DNA from: KBS-96 sp963722585
Lineage (GTDB): Bacteria; Acidobacteriota; Terriglobia; Bryobacterales; Bryobacteraceae
Direction of reading: 5' to 3'
Length of the DNA: 64,000 nt
Assembly: GCA_963722585.1 (NCBI GenBank)
Contig: CAVRNU010000002.1
Location: forward strand, 246,476-310,475
The notes beneath the pieces are model-generated. The model was not told where the DNA came from and searched no databases. It saw nothing but the letters and a program-made list of their open reading frames with translations. Below are positions 9,519 to 18,205 of this stretch, in pieces. Position numbers and translations under genes: made by a program. The first letter of the stretch is position 1, and the number at the start of each line of letters is the position of its first letter.

Positions 9519-10762
9519 ATGCAGTGCCTGTTTTTGTTCTTGGCGCTCTCAGTCAATGCTTTGGAAGCTCATGCGAATGCTGCCGCGGAGGTGCTTGCGA
9601 AAGCTTGCAGAACGGGCGACTTAAAGACAGCGGAAGCTCTCGTTTCCTCCGGCATCGATCCCAACCTGCCCGATCAATATGGGGAGACGCCCCTCTATTA
9701 TGCGGCGTCATTTAACCAAACCAAATTAGTTGCTTTACTGCTGGCCTATCATGCAGATCCGAACACGCGATCTCTTCCACTTCAGGCAGCAGCCGAATTA
9801 GGCAACTTACATATTACTGAGATGTTGTTTGCAGCCGGTGCTCAAATCAATACAAGATCGGCAGCGGGGCGTACGGCGTTACATTTCGCGGTAATTGGCG
9901 ATCACTTGGATATTATTCGATTTCTGATTGAGAAGAGTGCTGATGTCAATACTCGTGATGGGGAAGGGACTAGCCCATTGGATGACGCCGTTTGGCGTGG
10001 ATATATGGATGCAACTGCCATTCTGCTGGCACGCGGCGCCCGCCTCGATGAAGCCGAGACAAAGACCGGCGCGACACCCATCAACGAAGCTGCGTACTTG
10101 GGCAACACTCAAATTGTTCGATATTTGCTTCAATTCAATCCGAATCTTGGAATTCCCGACAAGCGAGGGTTCACTCCTTTGGAAAATGCAGTACGCATGG
10201 GAAAAGCAGATTCCGCATTATTGTTGCTTGAAGCTGACGCGAAGGAGCAGAAGACGCCTCAGTTCTTCGACAGGATGATGAGCGCTGCCGTCAAAAAAGA
10301 TGAGTCCGTTCTGGTCGAGGCGCTTCTTCGATACGGGGCATCTGCAAACGGTACATTGGCATCCGGCGCTACACCTCTCGATGCTGCCGCTTCCGAAGGA
10401 GCTGTGAATATTGTGCGCGTCCTTTTAAACAACGGCGCCGATCCGAAACAGAACGGCCGGAACGGAACGAGTCCGTTGGAGGACGCCTCTCTCAAAGGAT
10501 TTGGCGCAATTGCTGAGATGCTTCTGGATCACGGTGCACTGGTGAATCAGGTAAACGATGGTTCGGGAACAACAGCCCTTTATGCTGCCGCCTCTTTCGG
10601 GAAGCCGATGTCGTAGATCTCCTATTAAAACGGGGAGCGGATCCCAATGTATGTGGCAAGAATCAAAGAAGTCCTTACCAAGCTGCTCTTGAGAACGGCT
10701 ATAGTGAGATCGCATCGGAAATTCAACGCCACGACGGCTCAAAGGATTGTAAACCGCGGTAG
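9519..10762 (+). CDS. secreted ankyrin-repeat protein (one frameshift near the 3' end)
   Basis: The ATG at 9519, 5 bases after the permease stop, begins a signal peptide (MQCLFLFLALSVNALEAHA). About ten ankyrin repeats follow, with the usual G-x-T-P-L-x-x-A signatures (YGETPLYYAA, AGRTALHFAV, EGTSPLDDAV, KRGFTPLENAV, SGATPLDAAA, NGTSPLEDAS). The uninterrupted frame stops at 10616, but a missing base in GGGAAGCCGAT restores one more repeat (DVVDLLLKRGADPNV) to a TAG at 10760-10762, giving about 414 aa. It is probably a periplasmic protein-binding scaffold, co-transcribed with the PadR-permease pair. Partner unknown. Confidence 0.75.
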
Positions 10763-10785
10763 TCCAGCATCGAGTGTGAGGCTGT

Positions 10786-10820
10786 GGAACCCCGATAACG
10801 GCCGCCCTCGCGGGGTTTCC
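10786..10820 (+). terminator. terminator-like hairpin after the ankyrin gene
   Basis: GGAACCCCG pairs with CGGGGTTTCC (one bulged T) around a GC-rich loop, 24 bases after the corrected ankyrin stop. There is no T-run, so the call is tentative. Confidence 0.35.
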
Positions 10821-10852
10821 GCCTTGTGGGTCCAGCGACAGTACGTGAAAAG

Positions 10853-10930
10853 CTATCGCAACCGGATGCTGTTTGGACCGACGACCGTCAAACGCCCAGT
10901 CGGCAGGTTTTCATCAAGCTTAAACTTCAC
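10853..10930 (-). pseudogene. 5' stub of a DUF5615 PIN-like toxin gene
   Basis: A GTG at 10930 overlaps the TGA of the DUF433 gene by four bases (GTGA) and opens VKFKLDENLP, the conserved beginning of DUF5615 PIN-like toxins (consensus MKFKLDENLP). After these residues the frame continues as unrelated sequence and stops at 10853-10855, giving only 25 aa. The toxin body is missing, so the toxin-antitoxin pair has lost its toxin. Confidence 0.55.
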
Positions 10931-11163
10931 GTCGCCTTGATGGGTACGAGACGTTCTTCATGCGCGAGTTCCGCAGCATAAGCAAGGGCGGCATTAATGT
11001 GATCCAGCCGTAGGGACGGATAACTCGCCAGGATCTCCTCCTTGCTGGCTCCTTCAGCAAGACTGTCGAGGATGACCGTAACAGGAATCCGGGTCCCCGA
11101 CGCACAAATCTCGCCGCCGCAGACCTGCGGATCAATGCTGAGAAGCTCATGCCATGCGGTCAT
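10927..11163 (-). CDS. DUF433-family antitoxin
   Basis: The 78-aa protein has the DUF433 pattern: LLSIDPQVCGGEICASGTRIPVTVILDSLAEGASKEEILASYPSL, followed by a helix (LDHINAALAYAAELAHEE). DUF433 proteins are small DNA-binding antitoxins usually translationally coupled to a DUF5615 PIN-like nuclease. Here the coupling (GTGA overlap) and the first ten toxin residues survive but the toxin does not, so this is an orphan antitoxin. It lies in the mosaic stretch with the glnA fragments. Confidence 0.85.
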   Translation of the reverse strand: MTAWHELLSIDPQVCGGEICASGTRIPVTVILDSLAEGASKEEILASYPSLRLDHINAALAYAAELAHEERLVPIKAT

Positions 11164-11331
11164 AGACCCAGTTTAAACCGACTTCCAAGCTCATCGCGGG
11201 CGGGAGCAACGTGGGACAAAATCGGTCGCGTCCGGCCGCCAACGCAGGAGTTACTGACTTCCCAGCTTACAGTGCGTCAGCGCGCGATCGAATCAAGATA
11301 ATCGAAGGCCCTCGAGTCGGGTGGGTAGAGA

Positions 11332-11602
11332 TTAAATATCGTAATACAGTGCGAATTCGTAGGGATGCGGACGAAGCCGCACAGCATCGGCCTCCGTTTT
11401 CCTCTTGTAGGAAATAAAGGTTTCGATCAGCTCCTCGCTGAACACGTCGCCCTTGGCCAGGAACGCATGATCCTCTTCCAGACACGTCAGTGCTTCGTCG
11501 AGCGAAGCCGGCATTGACGGAACTTTTTTCATCTCCTCCGGCGACAGATCGTAAATGTCCTTATCGAGCGGCTCGCCCGGATCGATCTGTTGGTCACCCC
11601 AT
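11332..11602 (-). pseudogene. partial copy A of the glnA 3' end
   Basis: These 271 bases are closely similar to the last part of the intact glnA at 12951-13222. The encoded peptide at 11332-11532 (66 aa, ending PYEFALYYDI) differs from the intact protein at one residue (KRKTEAD for KRKAEAD), while many third positions differ. The similarity begins exactly at the stop codon, which here is TAA rather than TAG, and ends abruptly in a sequence equivalent to codons for GVTNK. A missing T near 11589 breaks the frame at the 5' end. It includes the region around the adenylylated tyrosine but no catalytic domain, so it cannot encode an active enzyme. Confidence 0.85.
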
Positions 11603-11670
11603 AACGCTAGACGGTCGAGAAAATAGGAGATTTCGCGAAAAAGAACTATAATTCGGACGTAGGAGGCCTC

Positions 11671-12345
11671 TTGCCAGGGCGCTGTTTGGCTTTCTTATTG
11701 GCGGCAGCAATCGGCTGTAGCACGGCCCTCTACGCAGGCTGTGGTCGTGGAGTGAATCCCGTTGCTTGGGAACACTGGGTGAATCAAGGCGAGCCATATT
11801 CAATTGCGGTTTGCGATGGCTCGGATCCAACCGAGCGTTTTGAGGAGAAGAGATTAGAACTTCAGCAATACCCTCTCGGAACCATCCAATTGATGCTACT
11901 CGGCGGCGTAGCTAAGGCGGCTTTGGAAGCAGGTCTTAACGATGAGGCCAATTCTTACGCCAATCAAGCGCTTGCCTTGGCGGCCGAGGATCGCTTCAAG
12001 AGCGCTGCGCCAGGTACGTTTGAAGCATCGGCGGAAGGGGACGCGGTCTTTCTGGGAAGCCTCGTGCTGGGAAGGCTGGCGCTCTTAAGCGATGATGTCG
12101 AGGCCGCTGAGAAGTACTTGCTCCTTTCCGGCCAAATCAAGGAAGGACAGCTCACGTTCTGGGGACCGAACATGACACTTGCTCGTGAGCTTCTCAGGCG
12201 GAATAGAACGGAGGCAGTTTTACAGTTCCTTGGAGAGTGCTCACATTTCTGGCGACCGGATTGTCATCCGAAGTCCGACAGTTGGGCTGCAATCATTCGC
12301 AGTGGAAAAATGCCTGACTTAGGCGCGAACCTCCTCTATTACTAA
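11671..12345 (+). CDS. exported hypothetical protein with TPR-like helices
   Basis: A strong AGGAGG lies four bases before the TTG at 11671, which begins a signal peptide (PGRCLAFLLAAAIGCSTALYAGC); the product is 224 aa. The cysteine after LYAG could be lipidated, but the lipobox is poor. The mature part has paired helices (LMLLGGVAKAALEAGLNDEANSYANQALALA; LGRLALLSDDVEAAEKYLLLSGQ) like TPR repeats, and a distinctive end with a cysteine and tryptophan pattern (FLGECSHFWRPDC ... SWAAIIRSGKMPDLGANLLYY). It stands between two partial glnA copies, faces them, and has its own terminator. Function unknown. Confidence 0.7.
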   Translation: MPGRCLAFLLAAAIGCSTALYAGCGRGVNPVAWEHWVNQGEPYSIAVCDGSDPTERFEEKRLELQQYPLGTIQLMLLGGVAKAALEAGLNDEANSYANQALALAAEDRFKSAAPGTFEASAEGDAVFLGSLVLGRLALLSDDVEAAEKYLLLSGQIKEGQLTFWGPNMTLARELLRRNRTEAVLQFLGECSHFWRPDCHPKSDSWAAIIRSGKMPDLGANLLYY

Positions 12346-12369
12346 GAAAGCAACTCTAGTCGCTTTCTT
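12344..12369 (+). terminator. intrinsic terminator-like hairpin
   Basis: AAGAAAGC and GCTTTCTT form a perfect 8-bp stem, starting inside the TAA of the preceding gene, with ACT/AGT able to extend it inward; ATTCGTTTCC follows. A-rich on the 5' side and T-rich on the 3' side. Confidence 0.55.
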
Positions 12370-12456
12370 ATTCGTTTCCAGTTAGTTTCATTGTTTCGTC
12401 CCCTTGATTTGCGCCAGGGACCGTTCCTAGTGTGTCCGTGGTGTTAGTGCCGCGAA

Positions 12457-12612
12457 TCAAATGTCGTAATACAGCGCGAATTCGTAAGGATGCGGACGAA
12501 GCCGCACAGCATCGGCCTCCGCTTTCATCTTGTAAGAAATAAAGGTTTCGATCAGCTCGTCGCTGAACACGTCGCCCTTGGCCAGGAACGCATGATTTTC
12601 TTCCAGACACGT
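12457..12612 (-). pseudogene. partial copy B of the glnA 3' end
   Basis: A second, shorter duplicate of 156 bases encodes the last 50 residues of glutamine synthetase (CLEENHAFLAKGDVF ... PYEFALYYDI) with TGA as stop. It differs from the intact protein at three residues (D to N, E to D, R to M) that copy A does not share, so A and B diverged separately. Similarity starts at the stop codon and ends at the sequence for CLEE, where unrelated plus-strand coding sequence begins. Confidence 0.8.
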
Positions 12613-12892
12613 GCTGCGCGTCGGCGAAGACGTTCCAAGCGGCGGCACGGGAGAGCCGTTCACTTTGCAAATGAGCATTACTGCCTTTGCAGAAGGCAAG
12701 CCACGACTGCGCCTATTGACCATGAGCGTTGGGAAAGCGAGGATCACAACTGATGTTCGCGTTTCCGACGGTTCGAACAAGCTACTGCGGGACCACATCG
12801 TGAACGCCAACGTTGGCGACGACCAGAACAGCTTAGATCCGTGCCGGCTGTTGGCCACGCCCGTTGGCAGGCTCGTCACAAGCAACAAGTGA
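12613..12892 (+). pseudogene. 3' fragment of an unidentified plus-strand gene
   Basis: Directly after glnA copy B the plus strand is open to a TGA at 12890-12892, reading GEDVPSGGTGEPFTLQMSIT and then a beta-rich stretch (RLLTMSVGKARITTDVRVSD, DHIVNANVGDD). The pattern of a mature secreted or lipoprotein-like domain (perhaps DUF4410-like) is visible, but its 5' part is absent, as if replaced by the glnA copy. The ATG at 12719 could start a 57-aa product. Low confidence that anything is made. Confidence 0.35.
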
Positions 12893-12950
12893 TAGAGATC
12901 AGGATCACGACGAGAGGGTCTGTTCAGCAAGGGGTATCCGGCGCAGCAAG

Positions 12951-14360
12951 CTAAATATCGTAATACAACGCGAATTCGTAGGGATGCGGCCGAAGCCGTA
13001 CAGCATCGGCCTCCGCTTTCCTCTTGTAGGAAATAAAGGTTTCGATCAGCTCCTCGCTGAACACGTCGCCCTTGGCAAGAAACGCGTGATCCTCTTCCAG
13101 ACATGTCAGCGCTTCGTCGAGCGACGCCGGCATCGACGGTACTTTCTTCATCTCCTCCGGCGACAGATCGTAAATGTCTTTGTCGAGCGGCTCGCCGGGA
13201 TCGATCTTGTTGGTCACCCCATCGAGTCCGGCCATCATCATCGCAGCAAATCCGAGATACGGATTGCAAGCTGGATCGGGCGGCCGGAACTCGACACGCT
13301 TCGCCTTCGGGCTGGCCGAGTACATCGGAATCCGGCAGGCCGCCGAACGATTGCGCCGCGAGTACGCCAGGTTCACCGGCGCTTCATAACCAGGAACCAG
13401 CCGTTTGTAGCTGTTCGTCGTCGGAGCAATAATGGCCGATAGCGCCCGCGCATGCTTCAACAGTCCGCCGATGTACCACAGCGCCATCTGGCTCAACCCC
13501 GCATAGCCATCGCCGGCAAACAGGGGCTTGCCCTCCTTCCAGAGACTTTGATGCGTGTGCATGCCGCTGCCGTTATCGCCGAAAATCGGCTTCGGCATAA
13601 ACGTGACCGTCTTGCCGTATTGATACGCCACGTTCCGGATGATGTATTTGTAGAGCATCATGTTGTCGGCGGATTTCACCAGCGTGTCGAACCGCTGATC
13701 GATTTCGCACTGCCCGCCTGTCGCCACTTCATGGTGGTGGCACTCGATATTCAGTCCGCATTCGATCATGGTCTGCACCATTTCGCTGCGCAGATCCTGA
13801 TAATGATCGGTGGGTGGAACCGGGAAATAACCTTCCTTATAACGCGGCCGGTACCCTAGATTGTTTTCCTTGCGCCCCGAGTTCCAGCGTCCCTCCTCCG
13901 CGTCGATGAAATAAAATCCGCTGTGCTGATTCTGATCGAACCGGATGTTGTCGAAAATGAAAAATTCCGCCTCCGCGCCGAAGTACGCTGTGTCGCCCGC
14001 TCCGGTGTTCTTCAAGTACAGCTCCGCTTTCTTGGCAATCCAGCGCGGGTCGCGATCGTAGTGCTGCCTGGTGATCGGATCCACGATGTCGCCCACCATC
14101 ACCAGCGTCCGCGTCTCAGTGAAAGGATCGAGGAACGCGGTCGCGGGATCGGGAATGATGAGCATATCGCTTTCATTGATTGCCGCCCATCCGCGGATGC
14201 TCGACCCGTCCATGCCAAAACCATCCTCGAACGAGTCCTCGTCAAGCATGGCGATCGGATAAGAAACATGCTGCGAGAGGCCCGGAAGATCGGTGAAGCG
14301 GAGATCCAACTCCTTCACCTCGTTCTTTGCGACGAAATCTAAGACTTCCTTTTGCGTCAT
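12951..14360 (-). CDS. glnA: glutamine synthetase type I
   Basis: This enzyme makes glutamine from glutamate, ammonia and ATP. From the ATG at 14360 (MTQKEVLDFVAKNEVKELDLRF) the product is 469 aa, the usual GSI length; upstream codons in the same frame do not resemble the family. Motifs: DGSSIRGW near residue 55, the metal and ammonia site (FFIFDNIRF, YFPVPPTDHYQDLRSEM), the HHHEVATGGQCEID block, FMPKPIFGDNGSGMHTHQSL, and LVPGYEAPVNLAYSRRNRSAACRIP. The adenylylation tyrosine is present in KDIYDLSPEE, consistent with control by GlnE at 1082. Two diverged partial copies of the 3' end follow downstream. Divergent from xseA. Confidence 0.97.
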   Translation of the reverse strand: MTQKEVLDFVAKNEVKELDLRFTDLPGLSQHVSYPIAMLDEDSFEDGFGMDGSSIRGWAAINESDMLIIPDPATAFLDPFTETRTLVMVGDIVDPITRQHYDRDPRWIAKKAELYLKNTGAGDTAYFGAEAEFFIFDNIRFDQNQHSGFYFIDAEEGRWNSGRKENNLGYRPRYKEGYFPVPPTDHYQDLRSEMVQTMIECGLNIECHHHEVATGGQCEIDQRFDTLVKSADNMMLYKYIIRNVAYQYGKTVTFMPKPIFGDNGSGMHTHQSLWKEGKPLFAGDGYAGLSQMALWYIGGLLKHARALSAIIAPTTNSYKRLVPGYEAPVNLAYSRRNRSAACRIPMYSASPKAKRVEFRPPDPACNPYLGFAAMMMAGLDGVTNKIDPGEPLDKDIYDLSPEEMKKVPSMPASLDEALTCLEEDHAFLAKGDVFSEELIETFISYKRKAEADAVRLRPHPYEFALYYDI

Positions 14361-14408
14361 TAAAGCTCTGATTCCTTCCTGAAGTAAAAACGCGGACGCA
14401 CAGGTGCG

Positions 14409-14442
14409 CCGTAACCCGCTCGAACCTTTTAGCGGTAACCCG
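14409..14442. promoter_or_regulatory. direct repeats upstream of glnA
   Basis: On the minus strand CGGGTTACCG (14433-14442) and CGGGTTACGG (14409-14418) are repeated in the same orientation with a 24-base period, within the 155-base region between glnA and xseA. Repeats of this type can be regulator sites. I recognise no known binding consensus and no sigma-54 promoter here. Confidence 0.3.
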
Positions 14443-14515
14443 TTAGGATAGCGAATGCCATCCGAAAGCGGCAACCCTTCCTTAATAGAAACTTTTTGTA
14501 CGCTAAAGAAATCAG

Positions 14516-15895
14516 GTGACTTTGTCCGCGCAGCCAGCCAACCCGCAATTGAGCCTTTCCTTCGAGCCAGAGCGGCACATTTATGGCGTCGGCGAACTGA
14601 ATACTGCAATTAGAAATTTGTTCTCGCGTGACTTCCGAAACATCTGGGTCACGGGCGAAATCTCGGGGTGCAAAACCGCCTCGAGCGGCCATCTCTATTT
14701 CTCGTTGAAGGATTCGGCCGGCCAGCTCCGCTGCGTGCTTTTCAAGGGAACCGCCCGCTGGTTGAAATTCCGCCCCCAGGATGGACTGGCGGTGCTCGCG
14801 CGAGGAAGCCTCGACGTGTATGAACAGCGCGGCGAGTATCAGCTCATCGTAGACCAGCTCGAGCCCAGAGGCGCGGGCGCCCTACAGCTTGCCTTCGAGC
14901 AACTGAAGCGCAAACTCGAAGCCGAGGGCCTGTTTGCGCCCGAACGGAAGCGCGCCTTGCCGAAACTACCGCGCCGGATCGGCATCGTCACTTCCCCAAC
15001 CGGCGCCGTCATCCGCGACATGCTGCATGTGCTCGAACGCCGCTTCCCCGGCTTGCACATTCGCGTGTTTCCCGCGCTTGTGCAAGGCGAGGGATCGCTC
15101 GAACAGGTGTGCGCGGGCCTCGAATACTTCAATGCCGTTCCCTGGGCCGACGTGCTGCTCGTCGCTCGCGGCGGCGGATCTATCGAAGACCTGTGGACCT
15201 TCAACGAAGAAGCCGTCGCCCGCGCCATCGGCCAAAGCCGCGTTCCCGTCATATCCGCCATCGGACATGAGACGGACTTCACCATCGCCGATTTTGTAGC
15301 CGATCTTCGAGCGCCTACTCCTTCGGCAGCCGCCGAACTGGTGATCTGCACGCGCGACAGCCTGCTCGATCAGATCTCGTCGATCGAGCAGCGTGTGGCC
15401 CGTGGCATTCGGTATCAGATCCTGATGTGCGGGCGGCGCTTCGAGCTGCGCGGCTTCGAGCGCGCCCGGACTTCCATGCATCGAGCCATCAATTCGCGTG
15501 CACAGCGGCTCGACGATCTCGATTTCCGGCTGCGCTCGCTGCCCCGACGGCTTCTTGCGGCACAGACGAAGAAGGTCGCGGACCTTTATTCGCATCTCCG
15601 CTCGCTCGACCTTAGAATCCGCTTCGCACATGCCCGTTCGCGATTGCATGCCGCTGAGTCGAGCCTGATCCAATGCGCGCAATCTCGCTTGTGGAACGGA
15701 CGAAGACGCTTCGAGGAGCTGCAAGCGTACCTCACCCAACTGAGCCCCTTGGCCGTTCTGTCCCGCGGCTACTCCATCGTGCTGGGGCCGGGGGGCCATG
15801 TATTGCGTTCTTCCACCGAAACCCGGCCCGGTGATTCGGTCCAGGTGCGATTGAGCGAAGGGCAACTGACGGCGAGGGTCGAGGAAGTAAAGTAA
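14516..15895 (+). CDS. xseA: exodeoxyribonuclease VII large subunit
   Basis: XseA is the catalytic subunit of exonuclease VII, which degrades single-stranded DNA in both directions during repair. The 459-aa product starts at a GTG. It has an N-terminal OB fold (NIWVTGEISGCKTASSGHLYF) and the catalytic core with GIVTSPTGAVIRDML, VLLVARGGGSIEDLW and PVISAIGHETDFTIADFVAD. A long coiled, arginine-rich region follows, then the C-terminal barrel piece (LAVLSRGYSIVLGPGGHVLR). The small subunit xseB is not adjacent. It is divergent from glnA. Confidence 0.95.
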   Translation: MTLSAQPANPQLSLSFEPERHIYGVGELNTAIRNLFSRDFRNIWVTGEISGCKTASSGHLYFSLKDSAGQLRCVLFKGTARWLKFRPQDGLAVLARGSLDVYEQRGEYQLIVDQLEPRGAGALQLAFEQLKRKLEAEGLFAPERKRALPKLPRRIGIVTSPTGAVIRDMLHVLERRFPGLHIRVFPALVQGEGSLEQVCAGLEYFNAVPWADVLLVARGGGSIEDLWTFNEEAVARAIGQSRVPVISAIGHETDFTIADFVADLRAPTPSAAAELVICTRDSLLDQISSIEQRVARGIRYQILMCGRRFELRGFERARTSMHRAINSRAQRLDDLDFRLRSLPRRLLAAQTKKVADLYSHLRSLDLRIRFAHARSRLHAAESSLIQCAQSRLWNGRRRFEELQAYLTQLSPLAVLSRGYSIVLGPGGHVLRSSTETRPGDSVQVRLSEGQLTARVEEVK

Positions 15896-15942
15896 ACTCA
15901 GAGGCAGCCTTCGGGGCCACTGTGATAAGCTGGCCCGTCGTT

Positions 15943-16803
15943 ATGCCGCGCAAATTGCTCGCCTGTTGGCTCCTGCTCTCCGCTGCCGCATTTGCCGTCG
16001 AGCGGGGCGAAGAAATTCGCTTGTGGCCTAACGGCGCTCCCGGTTCGGAAGGAGTATCGGTTCCTGAAGTATTCGAGATCTCCCCGGGTTCGAAGCTCCC
16101 TAAAAAATTTACGGTCGTTCACTACCCGTCGATCTATGTGTTTCTGCCGCCGAAGGAGAAGGCGAATGGAGCGGCCGTCGTCGTAGCGCCCGGCGGCGGC
16201 CATTCACAGCTCGTGATCGACAAAGAAGGTTGGGAAGTTGCCGACTGGCTGAACGCGAACGGAATCGCCGCCTTCGTTCTGAAATACCGGCTGGCGCGAG
16301 CAAAGGACTCTCATTACACAGTGGTCGGCGATGCCCTGCCCGACGCAGCGCGAGCCGTGCGGACCGTCCGGAGCCGTGCTTCGGAATGGGACGTTGACCC
16401 GAATCGCATCGGCTTTATGGGCTTTTCCGCGGGAGGCGAAGTGGCCGCATTGATCGAGACCCGTTTTGATGCCGGCAACCCGGACACGAAAGATCCTATC
16501 GATCGCGTCAGCTCGCGCCCCGATTTTGCGGTAGTTGTCTATCCGGGCTTCCGGCCGGGAACCATCACGGTTCCCAAGGATGCGCCGCGAACATTTCTGG
16601 TTTGCGCCGACGACGACCGCTCGCACGTCGTGACCACCGTCAATCTGTATCTCGATCTAGAGAAACAGAACGTGCCATCGGAGATGCACATTTACGCCGT
16701 TGGCGGTCACGGGTTCGGGCTGCGGCCCATTCCACACCCGGTATCCACCTGGCCGGGGAGGCTCAAGGACTGGATGCAGGATCAGAAACTGTTGAACCGG
16801 TAA
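15943..16803 (+). CDS. secreted alpha/beta hydrolase, esterase-like
   Basis: I use the methionine at 15943 (MPRKLLACWLLLSAAAFAVE), which opens a signal peptide; the frame is open from 15922. The roughly 286-aa protein has an alpha/beta-hydrolase fold: VVVAPGGGHSQLV as oxyanion-hole loop, the nucleophile elbow GFMGFSAGGEVAAL, a probable acid in FLVCADDDRSHVV, and the catalytic His in VGGHGFGL. The WPNGAPG start and overall pattern match BD-FAE/acetylxylan esterase-like enzymes often linked with plant polysaccharide use. The substrate is not determined. Probably periplasmic. An IS element lies just downstream. Confidence 0.85.
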   Translation: MPRKLLACWLLLSAAAFAVERGEEIRLWPNGAPGSEGVSVPEVFEISPGSKLPKKFTVVHYPSIYVFLPPKEKANGAAVVVAPGGGHSQLVIDKEGWEVADWLNANGIAAFVLKYRLARAKDSHYTVVGDALPDAARAVRTVRSRASEWDVDPNRIGFMGFSAGGEVAALIETRFDAGNPDTKDPIDRVSSRPDFAVVVYPGFRPGTITVPKDAPRTFLVCADDDRSHVVTTVNLYLDLEKQNVPSEMHIYAVGGHGFGLRPIPHPVSTWPGRLKDWMQDQKLLNR

Positions 16804-16834
16804 AGCTGCAAGCGTCCAGCAGCCAAGTGGGACA

Positions 16835-16846
16835 GGCGCTTTCGCC
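16835..16846. repeat. target-site duplication, left copy
   Basis: GGCGCTTTCGCC, repeated exactly at 18206-18217, flanks the IS4-type element. Twelve bases fits the target duplication size known for parts of the IS4 family. Together with the outer bases, the two copies restore a 20-base palindrome with GACAGGCG and CGCCTGTC arms. Confidence 0.8.
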
Positions 16847-18205
16847 ACTCTTGTCCAAATTAGATTTCAAAGGGCGGCCCTGATAGGTTGATTGCAGTTC
16901 GGCAAGAACGAGCAAGCAAGCTGAGAGGAGCCGCCCTTGAATAGAGTATCCAGCATTTTCAGCCAGATCCTGCAGTGCATCCCGCGGCTGGAGTTCCAGT
17001 CGCTGGTACGGAAGCATAAAGGCGAACGCCATGCGCGGGGATTCACATGTTGGGGACAACTGGTGGCCATGCTGTTCTGCCAGTTGGGACGGGCCCATTC
17101 TTTGCGCGAGATTTGTGGAGGATTGGCAACCTGCGAAGGCAGACTGCGGCATCTAGGGCTGAACGATGCGCCGTCGCGGTCCACCCTGGCGTAGGCCAAC
17201 GAACACCGGCCCTGGGAGGTGTATCGCGATTTGTTCTTCACGCTGCGCGAACGCTGCACGAAAGAGGCGAGCGGGCGCGGCCACCGCTTCCGCTTTAAAA
17301 ACAAGCTGGTATCGCTGGATGCCTCGACCATTGCCTTGTCGGTATCGATGTTTGACTGGGCGCATTTTCAGCGCGCCAAAGGGGCGGTCAAGCTGCATCT
17401 GGTTCTAGACCATGATGGCTACCTGCCTAGTTATGCAGTGATTACTACGGGCAAGAAGCACGAAATCACGGTGGCGCGGCAGATGCAGTTTGAAGCGGGC
17501 ACGGTTGTGGTGTTCGATAAGGGGTACGCCGATTACGCCTGGTGGCGGCAACTGGACCAGCAGGGCGTATACTTCGTCTCCCGTCTGCGCAACGACGCTA
17601 AATACCGAGTGGAACAGCCGCGGGAAATTCCCGCCAGCCAGGGCAACATTCTCAAAGACGAGGACATCGTGCTGGAGGGATGGAGGCAACTGGGCAAGCA
17701 GGGCTTGAAATTGCGCCGTATGGAGGTTTGGCTGGAAGACAAAAAGGAGATCCTGGTACTGGTGACGAATCACCCCCGGTTAGCCGCCAGCACGATTGCC
17801 GCTGTCTACCGTGACCGTTGGCGCATTGAAACCTTCTTCAAGAGCCTCAAGCAACTGCTGAAGCTAAAGACTTTTGTGGGGACCAGTGAGAAGGCGGTGC
17901 TGACCCAGATTTGGACAGCATTGATCGTTATGCTTCTGCTGCGCTGGCTGCTGCTGAAGGCCACCTATGGGTGGTCTCTGTCCAATCTGGTGGCCATGCT
18001 GCGGATGCAATTATTCGTCTACCGGGATCTAACGACCTGGCTGAATAACCCGTTTGAAGGGCCGCCGGAACCACCTCCGGAGGCGCAACTAGAAATGGCG
18101 TTTTCCTGAAGGCAACCTGGACAGCAGATGCGCCCGCAACACAGCCCAAAGCCTTTTATTCTTCGCGATCCCGAGCGGATCCTCGGACTAATTTGGACAG
18201 CTGTG
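16847..18205 (+). mobile_element. IS4-family insertion sequence, about 1.36 kb
   Basis: The ends carry imperfect inverted repeats: ACTCTTGTCCAAATTAG at 16847-16863 and, on the other strand, ACAGCTGTCCAAATTAG at 18189-18205 (14 of 17 positions match). A perfect 12-base target duplication flanks them. The element holds one transposase frame with an in-frame stop, so this copy is probably not autonomous. The clean target duplication suggests insertion was recent enough not to have eroded. It lies between the esterase-like gene and a small exported protein and interrupts no gene. Confidence 0.85.
16937..18109 (+). pseudogene. IS4-family DDE transposase with internal amber stop
   Basis: The N-terminal part (MNRVSSIFSQILQCIPRLEF ... 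GQLVAMLFCQLGRAHSLREIC) ends in STLA at a TAG at 17192-17194, and the same frame continues ANEHRPWEVYRDLFFTLRERC to 18109. Active relatives read STLSYANEHRPW-like sequence here, so a single codon change explains the break. The catalytic residues remain: SLDASTIAL (first Asp), VVFDKGYADY (second Asp) and the YREK-type signature YRDRWRIETFFKSLK with its Glu. Full length would be 390 codons. Without suppression or reinitiation it is inactive. Confidence 0.85.

Noticed and set aside
12457..13269. 270-codon minus-strand frame joining glnA copy B to the intact glnA
   Set aside because: The part beyond copy B is out-of-frame glnA and antisense of the fragment; only the last 50 residues are glnA-like.
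14966..15865. 299-codon open frame antisense to xseA
   Set aside because: Overlaps the conserved XseA core completely and resembles no protein family.
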